Below, one piece after another: positions 21,806-33,200 of a stretch of 64,000 bases of DNA. A program made the position numbers and the translations under genes. The stretch's first letter is position 1, and each line of letters starts with the position of its first letter. The DNA is from Henricia sp. BOLD:AAB3569 (lineage: Eukaryota > Echinodermata > Asteroidea > Spinulosida > Echinasteridae): positions 62,001 through 126,000 of the forward strand of contig JBBELK010001402.1 in assembly GCA_037783545.1 (NCBI GenBank), given 5' to 3'. The notes beneath the pieces were generated by a model. That model was not told the origin of the DNA. It made no database searches and saw only the letters and a list, made by a program, of their open reading frames with translations.

Positions 21806-22108
21806 GTTTTTTCTACTCACACCTGACGAGCAAACCAGACCCTGAGCTGAAGTCCACAAGATGTAGTGAGTCACTAGTACAGTTCTGACCGTAAAGTACC
21901 TTTCTTCGTCAGCTCTACAACGAGTGTTTCTATTCTGCGATTAATCCACATCTTTCCTTTCTTGCCTAAAACCTTCAAGTTTTGTTATACGAGTCAATCA
22001 GAAAGTTAAATGTTGAACAATTAATCATTTTGCACACAGACACGATAATGACGGCATGTTATACTACATGATATTGCCTTGACGATTATGATTTATATTT
22101 TGCCATGA

Positions 22109-22238
22109 TTACAGATCGAAGAAAGAGGCAATCTCGACGAATACTGGACACATCCGCATCTGCTATGTCCTGACGAATCACGTTGTTCAGCCGACAGATA
22201 ATCTCTCCTCCATCCTGCTCCATCAAAGTGAAGGAGCG
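22109..22238 (-). pseudogene. Decayed C-type lectin paralogue, C-terminal fragment
   Basis: On the minus strand this reads RSFTLMEQDGGEIICRLNNV and continues IRQDIADADVSSIRRDC, clearly paralogous to the last 45 residues of the lectin gene at 23399-24130. A single-base shift near the end displaces the stop relative to the intact gene. Nothing recognisable of the CTLD or signal peptide follows upstream; homology to the 5' flank of the intact gene resumes at about 22340. A tandem duplicate with its 5' coding part deleted. Confidence 0.8.
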
Positions 22239-22339
22239 ACACAGCTAGCGCTGGGTATATTAGCCAATGAAATGTCGTTGCGTGTCCGAGCAAATATTTC
22301 GCCCGAATAATTTCTTTGTGTTCGGCGTTTTCTGAACGT

Positions 22340-22520
22340 GTATGCTCAATTTTCTGTTGCCTTGAAACTGCCGAGACTGGGGAATTGTATGGTTTCCAGC
22401 CAACTTCACAATTTAATAACTGCGCCAAAACGACTCGTGGTCTATTTCGCTACTAGAAATTATCGATTTGCCGGGCGGCGAGTGGCACAACGTATCACAC
22501 TGTCAAACTCCTATACGCTT
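22340..22520 (-). repeat. Duplicated 5' flank of the lectin gene
   Basis: Aligns with 24565-24805 through shared blocks (ctactagaaattatcg(a/g)tt, cacaacgtatcacactgtc / caaagtgtcacgttgtcac). It therefore represents the upstream region of the decayed paralogue. Confidence 0.65.
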
Positions 22521-23398
22521 GTTTTGCAACAAAAAGTGACGAAATTCGGTAAAGTCTGTAGCGTAGCATTGAACTAAGTAGATGGATGAATGTTTGGAAT
22601 AAACCTAAGTCCCGCGGTCGTTTGACCCCCTTCGATTGAGCAGTTGGAGCGTGCAGTAGAACTGACAGTGCCGGATAGGACAGCATTTCTCCAACATCTG
22701 AATCCCAGAAGGTGGCGCAACCATTAGTTTCGTACTCCGACCTGCTGGGGATGCTCGCCCAGACGCCCAAAAGGTCTGGGAAATCACGATGAAAGCTCGA
22801 TCGCTGATAAGTTGAACGTCATTACCCATTCGTGAACCGTAGTTGAGTACGTGCACTCCCTACTGGTCATGCGATCAAATCAGCGTGCTGCCATAGCAAC
22901 AGAACGGACTTTGGTAGTAGTCGGGTGCCAAAAGATTGTGCGATATGACGAGGCACGGCGCTATATACAATACAGCTACTAGACTCCGTCAGTGTTTCAA
23001 ATGCTATGCGGTAACCATGGTAACTGTTGTGATTGTATTTGACCGAGAGTGGGAGGGAATTCTTCGTGTTTGACGAGGGACGGATCGGTTCTGCATGCAC
23101 CAACATTTTGAGCATTCTCATGAGGTCTAGTCTGGCGGGCACGAAATCTACGAGATGCGCCGAGTCACTGCTATAGTTTTGACTATGTCCGCACTACAAT
23201 GTGAGTTTCTGTTCATTTATCCGCATCTATCTGGAGTCGCAATCCATCCACTACATGTTGCCTCAAGTCTTGGAGTTTTAACTCAGAAAAGTGTTCAGGA
23301 TTATCATTTCGTACAGAGACAAATTGTTACATTCTACGATACTAGCACATACAATTGTTTTGACAAAGCAATCTTATACGATTTCTAGTTAGCCATAA

Positions 23399-24130
23399 TT
23401 ACAGATCAAAGTTGAAACAATCCCGACGCTCATTCGACACATCCTCATCTGCTCTGTCCCGACGAGTCACTTTGTTTAGCCGACAAATGATCTTTCCTCC
23501 ACCCTGCTTCATCAAACTGAAGGAGCGACATCGGGGCTCGGATCGGCAGTCCTTCCCGCACGGCACTACGCCTGTGACCGGTAGCTCCTTGATGACGTGA
23601 CCAGAGACTGGGCAGCGAGAGGCGACGCGACCATCTGAGCTGATCTGAAGGCAGTAGGCAGGGTTGGCTGCGGCGCTGATGATCGGCAATTTACAGATGG
23701 CATGGCGCAACAGGTGGCATGGTCTGTCAAACCATTTCCCGTTGCAGTGTATAATTGCACAGTCACGATCCTCCTTAATATTGCTTGGTCTACCACTCTG
23801 CCAGTTCTCGTACCCACTTGATTCATTCTTCAAATAAGGACATGGCTGCCACTTTCCCTTTATCGCTATATCGTTGCAGTCAATCCAGAGATTCCTTTTT
23901 GGAGAGGTTTGAAGAAACATCTGCCAGGTGAAATCTTGCTCTTCAGATGAGACAGGGAGGGCCAGGGTAGCTCCCTTTTCGAAACAGGTTCGATTAGCAT
24001 CACGCCAGCTCCTCAGTTTCCTTAATTTGTAGTAGCAAGACTCGCCGTACCGCTGCCAGTCCGTCGGGCAGATAGCAGCAAGAGCAGTAACAACCCAAAC
24101 GCTTGCAATAAGGAACACGCCACGAGCCAT
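23399..24130 (-). CDS. Secreted C-type lectin-domain protein with C-terminal Cys-rich (PAN-like) domain
   Basis: A single uninterrupted frame of 243 residues. I chose the second ATG (24130) because it begins MARGVFLIASVWVVTALAA, a clean signal peptide; the upstream in-frame ATG at 24166 would add 12 residues before it. Residues about 20-150 are a long-form CTLD: CPTDWQRYGESCYY, WRDANRTCFEKGATL, LWIDCNDIAIKGKW, DCAIIHCNGKWFDRPC, AICKLP. The usual EPN/QPD sugar-binding triplet is replaced by GRPSN and the WND motif by WFD, so Ca-dependent sugar binding is uncertain. Residues about 160-243 hold a second Cys-rich domain (GVVPCGKDCRSEPRCRSFSL..IICRL) that resembles a PAN/apple fold. Likely a secreted recognition or immune protein. 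No introns in the CDS, unlike its neighbours. Confidence 0.88.
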   Translation of the reverse strand: MARGVFLIASVWVVTALAAICPTDWQRYGESCYYKLRKLRSWRDANRTCFEKGATLALPVSSEEQDFTWQMFLQTSPKRNLWIDCNDIAIKGKWQPCPYLKNESSGYENWQSGRPSNIKEDRDCAIIHCNGKWFDRPCHLLRHAICKLPIISAAANPAYCLQISSDGRVASRCPVSGHVIKELPVTGVVPCGKDCRSEPRCRSFSLMKQGGGKIICRLNKVTRRDRADEDVSNERRDCFNFDL

Positions 24131-24564
24131 CGTCCAATCTTGAAGCTGCAGGCAGCAAGAACACACGTCGATTTGCTCAAGATTCAGGCAAAAACTAAGG
24201 GAATACTAATACCTTCTCTGATGTATGTTCCCTCTATAACTTTTCTCGTGTAGCGAATTGTCGTACAAGGTGTGGAATGACACCAGGGAGAGTAATTCAA
24301 GCTGTTGGGGTTAGATAGGTTCTTCCTGCATCGCTATTTTGTGTTTCGTGACTTGCGTCAGATAATCGTTGAAGCGAACCTGAGCTTAGAATGAAAATAA
24401 TGCAGCCATAACAAATCAACATTTTGTGTACGCGTGGAAATGTGAATTAACGACGAGAGACGTACCTTGTTATTCTTGCCCAATGGTGAACGAAATTGCG
24501 TTTTCAAGCAACTTAAATAGACATACATCGATACCATTGTTTCTCAAAGGCTATCCTAATAATA

Positions 24565-24805
24565 TTTTTGTGCTTTAAATTGCCATGACGGGGGAAAACC
24601 TTGTGGTTTTAATTCCGGTAACTCCACACCACAATAACGGCGAAAAAACGAGCTGCGATTTATTGCTCACCACTAGAAATTATCGATTTAAAATAAATCC
24701 ATGGATTCACGCTTCAACAACTGCATGTGCAGTGATTTATTGCTCACTACTAGAAATTATCGGTTCGCTAGGCACAGATTGGCGCAAAGTGTCACGTTGT
24801 CACCA
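24565..24805 (-). promoter_or_regulatory. 5' flank of lectin gene, shared with its decayed copy
   Basis: The stretch contains actagaaattatcg twice (24670, 24750) and matches 22340-22520. Conservation between the two copies is better than in the lost coding region, but I see no defined promoter element. Confidence 0.35.
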
Positions 24806-25239
24806 TGGTCATACTAGCTAGCTTGCTTGCTGAGAAAAATTAACGCGGTGGAGGCGGTAAACTCTTCTGCTTTAACGTTCAGGGAAAGTTTCAAGGACCA
24901 GCATTCCGTCCCGGCCCTAACACCCACTACAAGTATCAGTCACGGCATCCATCTGATGCCATTTTGACAACAAGCAATCACACAATTGGAAAGAAAACGC
25001 GATCAGGTTGAGACTGGAAACCCAATCAAACCGGGGACGCCAGATGTGAAAGGCGGGGAAAGAGCTACGAGTTAGTGTAAGATGGTTTACTTAACCATCT
25101 ACCTGCAGGTTCGGTCACACCTTACAACAGTTCAAGGGAACAGCTCAGATCTAGTACCCAATACAATGCTGAATACCACATGGGTCAACTCTTAAAGACC
25201 GATTACATGATTGGAAAACTTTAAAAACAGGAACAACAG

Positions 25240-25541
25240 CATTGCATAAATAAAGAACAATGTTGATAAAAACTGCCTTGTAGAAATTTCAGCCACATAG
25301 ATACAGTAATACTTCAGAAAACTCCATGCATGTTTTTTGTGTATGAATGAAGGGTAAAAATGTTGTCTGCAGACAACGTTTATAATAAAACCGCCCTCAA
25401 TTTCTCCCACCACTTTACAAAAAAAACAAATCATGCGGTGTTTGTTACCATTGCTATCAACACATTCAGTTGGGTTTTTCTTGTCAACTCGTGAAGTAAC
25501 ATTTTCTGGATCATTGCAAATGATGTGTTTGGGGCTTTAAA
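25240..25541 (+). mobile_element. TTTAAAG-ended element, short form
   Basis: Carries the shared segments gtagaaatttcagccacata, 'tgcatgttttttgtgtatgaatgaa', gtttgttaccattgctatca and ends 'cattgcaaatgatgtgtttggggctttaaa'. Directly abuts the next copy. Confidence 0.75.
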
Positions 25542-25913
25542 GGCCTATGTATCATTTGCAAGATAAAACTTTTTACAGATTCGTGGAATATTAGAGTGTG
25601 ACATATCGGAGGAAGAATGTTGGTAAACTAGCCTGAAGAAATTTAAGCTACTTATAGATGCATCAATGCTTCAGAAAACTTTGAAGATCTATGGATTTTG
25701 TGTACAAGTGAATGGTAAAAAAGTCCCGTGCAAAGGGACTTATTCAGAAAACCACCTTCGGTTGTCAATTTCCAGCATGAAATACCACTTTGGACGGAAA
25801 TAAATTCATGTGGTGTTTGTTACCATTGCTATCAACGCTTTGAGTAAGGTTTTTCTTGTCAACTCATGAAAAACAAAATTGGGTCATTGCAAATGATACA
25901 ATTAGCCTTTAAA
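25536..25913 (+). mobile_element. TTTAAAG-ended element, full length with both termini
   Basis: Starts tttaaaggcctatgtatcat and ends with the complement (atgatacaattagcctttaaa), about 26-bp TIRs. Interior homologous to 25240-25541, 29998-30280 and 31965-32226; reverse-oriented parts at 205-330 and 39300-39420. Confidence 0.82.
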
Positions 25914-26119
25914 GCTTTCAGCTTAGACCATTATAGGCCTGAGCAATTAACTCGAGTAGCAATGGATAATCATGCTCATGATTAAATAATCAATTACTCA
26001 TGCAAGTGAAAGTATTGTCGGATCCAGCCTCATTAAAATACAGGAATACAATTGATTTCAGGGGGCTGTAGCCCCCGCTTTTCCTTTGTATTACTGTATT
26101 TAATGAGGCTGGATCTGCC

Positions 26120-26733
26120 ACTGTGTAACTAGCCTTTGTTCAAGGCCTCGCAGCTGGTAGTGTCGCTCGCCAGAACGAGAGCGCCACCATGCGACGAGAA
26201 CGGGACGAGCAGCATCAGCTGTGAGGCCTCTGCCGTCCCGGAATTTTGCTACCTGAGAGGTAGCAAAATGCTAATGATTGTATGACACAGTGTGCGTGTT
26301 GCGTTGAATAGCTAACAATGCGATCCAATCAGGTTCGCGCGCACTGGTTTGTAAGCACGCGCGCACTGGTTTGTAAGCACGCGCGTGCTCCAACACAAAT
26401 ATACATTCGCAGCACAACAACGCAGGGATGAATAATGTAACAGGGGCTGTAATACATTAATAAATAATGATTCCGGGACGGCAAAGGCGTCGCAGTTGCG
26501 CTGCTCCCCCGTCCACGTCGCATGGTGGCGCGCACGACACACCCACCTAGCTGCGAGGCCTTAAAGCGGGCCTCCCACTGTGCGATTTTTGCCACGAATT
26601 AGCTACGATTGGGTACGATTGGCTACGATTGTGTGTAGAGTCTATAGGCAGTCTCCGATAATCGTACCAATTCGTAGGACATTCGTGGCCAAAATCGCAC
26701 AGTGGGAGGCCTGCTTTACAAAGGCTACTGTGT
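26120..26733. mobile_element. TIR element with nested hairpin
   Basis: Arms carrying cactgtgtaactagcctttg and 'aaggcctcgcagct..ccagaacgag' return inverted at 26467-26562 and 26718-26733. The right arm is split by a 36-bp-TIR hairpin (about 26565-26720; aagcgggcctcccactgtgc and complement). A fragment of the outer element also lies at 19398-19515. Confidence 0.78.
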
Positions 26734-27095
26734 AACAGACACTTACGAAGTACCAATTTCAAACCAACAGCTTCTGCGCGTCTATGGATCAAGGTGTTTC
26801 TTCCATGGTGCATGCTGTTGTGCATGTATGCAGACAAGATCAATGCATGTGTCATGAACCACATCCAAGTTTGTGAATTCGTAAGCACTAAAACTGTCTT
26901 CATCAACGCTGAAGAATTTAAACTGGACTAAAAAGGTTTTAGAACCATTAAAATCATCCACTTAAGACCACAAGTTTGTTATGCTCTCAACAATAGGAAT
27001 GCAAAAAGATGTATGAACTTAAAATTTGAATGAGGCTTAAAAAGTATGGGGAAAAATAAATAAAATAAAATAAAGTAGCATTTTGAAGTGTTTGA

Positions 27096-27212
27096 TCAAC
27101 CTCCGCTGTACAGTACATAGTGCAGCAGTATTCTGGCCACGACAATGGCTAGTATCAACACGGTGATGTTCAACCATGACCAGGATTGAGAGGGCTCTTG
27201 TCTCTGCTGAAC
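27096..27212 (-). CDS. CDKAL1: CDKAL1 coding exon 12, C-terminal membrane anchor and stop
   Basis: 38 codons and TGA. After a polar start the sequence [20 protein letters not shown] is a single hydrophobic helix, as expected for this tail-anchored ER enzyme. Confidence 0.9.
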   Translation of the reverse strand, partial: VQQRQEPSQSWSWLNITVLILAIVVARILLHYVLYSGG

Positions 27213-30200
27213 CTGCAATGAACAGTTAGAAAGAAGTCCAGTTACTAGACGAACCTCACAGGGCCTTGCAAGTCCTCACAAGTCTGTGGGTCTCAGACTG
27301 CGTCCGAATCATCTGGTTCTGGATTTGACTCTTTCCACGGTAAAGGGGGCATTTTGGCAACACAGACCATATTTTCCAGAAAATACCTTTGTCTGGTCTC
27401 AAAATAAAAGAAATAAGTTTCATTTGTTCTGAAGAGATAACTTAGGCCCAAAAAGGGTTAAAAATCCGGGAGCTTTCTGGCTGGAGAGGGAAAATAAACC
27501 AAGGCGGCCCAAAGCCAATGTACAGGTAGACAACAAATTATGAATTTTTTAGCAATATTGAAACAAAAGGGCACACATTTTGTCAAATGGGCAATTCCAG
27601 AAATTCAAATTTACACTTCAGAGACTTTGAGGGTGTGTAATGCTTCACGTATTCAAGTTGTTTGATTTTAAAAGCATCATTGATGGAAGTGTAATTCCTG
27701 AAAAAGTGATTGCACTGCCATTCTCAGTAAGTGTGTATAGGGTCCCCAAAACCCTTGGTTTTGAGATTTGTTGGATGTACCACGCATATTGAGAATGGCA
27801 TTACAATCTGTTATAGCACATTATAAGTCTGTGATAGCACATGTTGTCTGCAATAGACTACTAAAGTGTGACGTCAGTTGCCAGGGTAATAATTGGGTCT
27901 AAACATTCGCCGGTGATCTGAAACGTCCATTGCTGAAATGCATGGAGTAGTTCACTGGTTTTACTATAGTGTAGCTAAGCTTGGCAACGTGCAAAGGATG
28001 ATGTTTTCACTTTAGCGCTCAGTAGGATGAACAAACTGCATCATTCTATATCGCCTGCAATATGGCACTTTTTATATGATTGACGGTATAAATTTGAATG
28101 TATCAGTTAATTTTTTAACTTATACCGATGCTTCATAGAAACCTTATTATTTTGTGCTCCAACTTAAAGTGACCCACCTGAGTCATGCCAGATATTTCTC
28201 CCTGAGCCAATGGCTGAGCTATAGATGGCGTGATGATGTCAGTTTCACTCGCTAGCTGCCCTTTCAGGAAGTGTTTGCCCGTCTCTTCTATGATGACCTC
28301 CATCATTTTACCCATGTACTCTTCTCTCTTTGGAACAAGCACCTGACAAATGTAGAGAAATCAGTAAATTGATTAAATGAACCCGCTTATAAAGACTAGA
28401 CACTACGATTTTAAATGTTCAGCAACAAAATGTGAATATCAAATGTACTTAAAATGGGTTGCATCATATGGATACCTTTTCCACTAACTGGACACGAGCC
28501 ACCTATAAGACCTTATAAAGTGAAACCTGCTCTTAGGGCCACCTCTATAAAGAGGCCACCTGTCTAAAGTGGCCACATTTGTTCGGTCCCAAACAAGTTT
28601 GTACACAAACATATGGAGGTGAAACCTTGATAATAGGGCACCCCTCTCTAACACGGCCAGTGGCCAGGGCACTTGGATTCCTGTGTGTACAATCCTATGG
28701 CAGTTAAACCTGGATAATCTGGCCACACACAGTAAATTGCCTCAATTATTTAAGCCACTCTGGGAAATTTTATGAGGAGCTTTAAAAAGTTATTAAAAAC
28801 TAAACAATTTTTCTACTTGTAATGAAGAAATCTTTCATACACTTCACTCTTAGCTGTTTTCATCTACAGACATGCACTGTGGTATGTTTTATGATGTATT
28901 CCTGCACGTGTACGCTAAACCTCTATATAATGGCCACCTGCGTATTCTGGCCACATTTTGTCGGTCCCATGGGTAGCCACTATATACAAGTTTCACTGTA
29001 CATTGTATATATGTGTTTCGTTTAATGTTTTTAATTATGCCGTTGGGACAAGGATTTCTATTTGGGACGGCCAGTATTTTGCACACATGCATCCACTAAC
29101 ATGTGCAACAACCTTTACGGACTACTTTTGAGAAAAGTATATATTTTTTTCTGCTGAATGCAGTGATTGTGTCATCATCAATTATAATTGCATCAGATTG
29201 CATCATCCGTAGTCACTTTTCAATTGACCACCACACAGTAAACACTGCGGCAATCTGATGCAATTATACATGATGATGATACTTGATGTAATCACTGCAT
29301 TCAGAAGAAAGAAAGTATTTTTCTCAAAGGTGGTCTCAAAGATAGAGTACATGGGGTGGATTGCAATAAAGAAAGTTAGGACGTCCTAACCCCTAGGACG
29401 TCCTAACTCTGACATCACTAAGACATCATAGATGATTTTGCCTTGCAATAACAAATTATGTGTCCTAACTTGTGTCCTAGGACACATAAAATTTAAGACA
29501 CATAATATGTGTCCTAAGCTTACGTCTTTAGAAAAATTGTTTGGAATTTAATGCTCAATTCCCACAAAAGGAGCCTTGTGACTAGGATCAAAACTTTATT
29601 TTTTGATAGTTGGACTTTCTTAAACTGAGTTTTCTTTGAAAGGTAGTTACGATTCAAGCTGGGCCTATGTTAATTATGAAAGTTTTCACAATGTGTTTCA
29701 CGCCACTGTCACACGTACGTACGGCAGCAACGGGCGGTATGCATGCGCGACGGTATGCAAACACATCGGCTGCGATTGAAACGCCGTTCACAACAGTAAA
29801 GACATACAAACATTTAGGTCTTAGCTAAGACGTCCCAACTTTTGGGTATTGCAAGACATTTTTCAATGTGTCATAGCTAAGATGTCATAAATTCAGTTAG
29901 GACACATGATGTGTCTCAGACGTAAGACGGTTATATTGCAATCCACCCAAGGATTGGTAAACTGTTAAAAACAGCGTTATTTCCACTTGTAAATAAAAGC
30001 CTATGTCAAGAAAACTGCCTTGTAGAAATTTCAGCCACATAGGTGCAGTAATACTTCAGAAAACCTGAAAAATCCATGCATGTTTCTTGTGTGTGAATGA
30101 ATGCTAAAAAAGTTGACTGCAGACTTTTTTTAAAACCTACCTTCAGTTGGCAATTTCTCTTACACGGAAAACAATTATGTGGTGTTTGTTACCATTGCTA

Positions 30201-33200
30201 TCAACACTTTTAGTCAGGTTTTTCTTGTCAACTTGTGAAGTAAAATTTTGGGTAACTGCAAATGATGTATTGGGGCTTTACACTTTTGGTCACAGCTGTA
30301 AAGTGTCTGCCAACCGCTAAACTGGCACTTAAAATAATGCATAGTTTCGAGATTGCCCAGTTAACCCCGCCCTTAGATACTGTTGCTATGTGCTCACAAG
30401 CCATCGCAAAAAAATGGCGACACAACATACAAAGCAACGGGACTCGGCATGGAAAGCACAGATTCATTGGAGAAAACTCAAAGGTATTTATGTTTTAGGG
30501 TCGACAGTTACCGTAGCACACACTGAGCGAAGGGCTAGTAATGCAGGGATGACATATATTCATAAAAATGCGCTTTCCTACCTTTGAACAGCGAATCGCC
30601 CGACATTGAAACCAAAATTCACCCAGTCACTGGCGATGGCGCATACAACATACAAACTGTATAGGCAGAAAATCGCGTGATTGTTTGTGATGCAATGCAC
30701 TTTGACCTATGTGGGCGCTGTCTGCTAGCTCTGTTGTGATTGGTCGGCGGGTTCGGCTTGATTGACCGGTCGGAACTATGCATTGCAAACCAGTTACTGA
30801 ATTAAACCTAAATTCTAAATGTTACTCAAATCTGTCTTTAATAGTGACCACCTGCACAAAAACTCTACATGTCCATAGAGTTTGCTTGAAGATTCTATTA
30901 CAATATCAACCCTACCTGGTCATAGCACGTATTGTGCGCTACGTAATACTGCTTGTCATGGGACACCTCAGTAACCAAGACATGTTGCCTCTCTCCAAGC
31001 TTGTGGTCGTATGGACGGTAGCTCTGGAACAACGTGGACAGTCTTTTTGTCCTTGCCTTTTTCTGGGCAGATTATGGAACAAAAAATCAAAATCAATTCA
31101 TGAAAGTGAAAGGCACTGTATTAAAGGCACATGCTCATCAGCAATCCGCGCGCGCCAAATTCGTGCCACGAAATACGCAGCTCCATAGCACAGGCATGGA
31201 GCTGCGTATTTCGTGGCACGATTTTTGGCGCGCGCGCATTGCTGACTAGCCTGTGCCTTTAATGCCTTATACCCAAAAAATCCCCTTCAACAACATGTAA
31301 TAAATAAACCCAATCTGTGTATGTGTCTGCTCAGTATCTCATCTACGTTACGAGGAAACGATGAAAAATATACTTTCCAGAAATTGTGTGAAGCTGGTTT
31401 CTTGGCTACAGAGGAATTTCAAATTGCCATAGAAATCTATGGTTTTATCAGTGATTTCTTTCATGATAAAATTTACAAATAAATAGACGCGTGATGTAAT
31501 AGACAGTGGAAGTGTGACGTGGGTTGCCATGGTAATTGGCTCTAAACGTCATGGCAGTCGGGAAAAGTACCATTGCAAAAGCACAGGGACACAGTTCAGT
31601 GAATTTTAGTGTAGAGCCGTTGCCTAGGCAACTAACAAAAGACAATGTATTCACTTTGGCAGTCTATACAATGGCTCAGTATCTGAAACGAAGCTGCCAG
31701 TGCCAATTTGAAATTTGTCAATACTGCACATAAAATGTAGTCATCATACCACAGTAGTTAGTGGCCTAGTTGCACTCAAATGAAAGTGCCCTTGTAAAAC
31801 AATGCATGTTCACATGTATTTATGTTAATCTATCTTCAATTATTGTTTTCTTATAAAAATAACTCATCAGGTTGACTCATTGCAATGGACTGTCTGACCG
31901 ACTTCTATCTTCCACCTAAGTAAGGTTTTCCGATCAAATCGTTGATTAAAATTTCAAGACATTGCAAATTTCAGCCACATAGATGCAGTGATACTTCAGA
32001 AAAACTTTTAAATCCATGCACGGTTTTTGTGTGAGTGGTAAAAAAAATGTGTGTGCAGACAATTAAACTAAAAATTCATTCATTCAGTTGGTAATTTCTC
32101 CTGCAAAGGTACCATTTTACACAGAAAAAGTAATGTGGCGTTTGTTATCATTGCTTTTAACACTTTTAGTCAAACTTTCTTGAAGTAAAATTTTGGATCA
32201 CTGCAAATGATGCAAGGGAGCTTTAATGCAAGTCTCTAGTTTGAAGGAAACTCACCTCTTGTGCAGGCACTTGCGGCATTCTGGCAGCCGGCGTCCCCGG
32301 CCGAGGGAAGAACTGATTAATGAAGAGAGAGGGGAACTTATACTGCTCTACCAGCCGCATGGTCTCCTCAAAGTCCTGATCAGTTGGCATGGCAACAGAT
32401 AAAATAAGAACTGATTAACGGAGAGAGAAGGGAACTTATACTGCTCTACTAGCCGCATGGTCGCCTGAAAGTCCTGATCAGTTGGCATGGCAACATACGG
32501 AATAAGAACTGATTAATGGAGAGATACAGGGGAACTTATACTGCTCTACTAGCTACTAGCTAGCAAACGTTTGGCAGTGCTTAAGGTTACGGTCACCATG
32601 AAATAGCCGGAGCTTCCGTTAGCACAAAATCGGCTGCTAAACAGCGCTGAAATTGGCCCCTGATCAGTTGGCATGACAACAGACGGAATGAATTTAAACA
32701 TTTATAATAATATAACCAACTGAGTGCTTACCTACTTTTATATTGACTCATTTCAAGAATTTATGAATATTTAGTAGCCTCCGGCGGTCCGCCATCAAGA
32801 AATTTTAGTTATTTGGCTAATGGTATTAAGATCCATGCACTTTTCACAAGGCATAGAATTTTCACTGCTTTCAACAAAATACTTATTATTGGGTTCCAAT
32901 TTTCAAACAACTAAACTAGACTACTTCATTGCAGGTACAGTATAAATATTCATGTCTTTTGCCATTATTTTCAGGTTTGGGTCTTTCCATAAAAACGGCA
33001 GCCAAAGTGGCTTTTGATGCATTTGTAAAAATGGCTTTTTCAAGTTACCAATTTGAAAAAAAAAGAAATTCACATGCAAATTCTAAACAGTGTGGAATAT
33101 TTAAAATAAGTTAGATATGTCTTGGTATCACAGGATTGGGAAGGTAGCTGATTTGAGCTCTCACAGACGCCATCTTTGTAGGAAAAATGCTACTGCGTAC

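Noticed and set aside
22495..23142. Further lectin coding remnants upstream of the decayed copy
   Set aside because: Minus-strand frames here (for example WASIPSRSEYETNGCATFWD) do not align with the intact CTLD in order or spacing.
30778..31188. 136-codon plus-strand frame
   Set aside because: Antisense to CDKAL1 exon 10, with no supporting splice or homology evidence.
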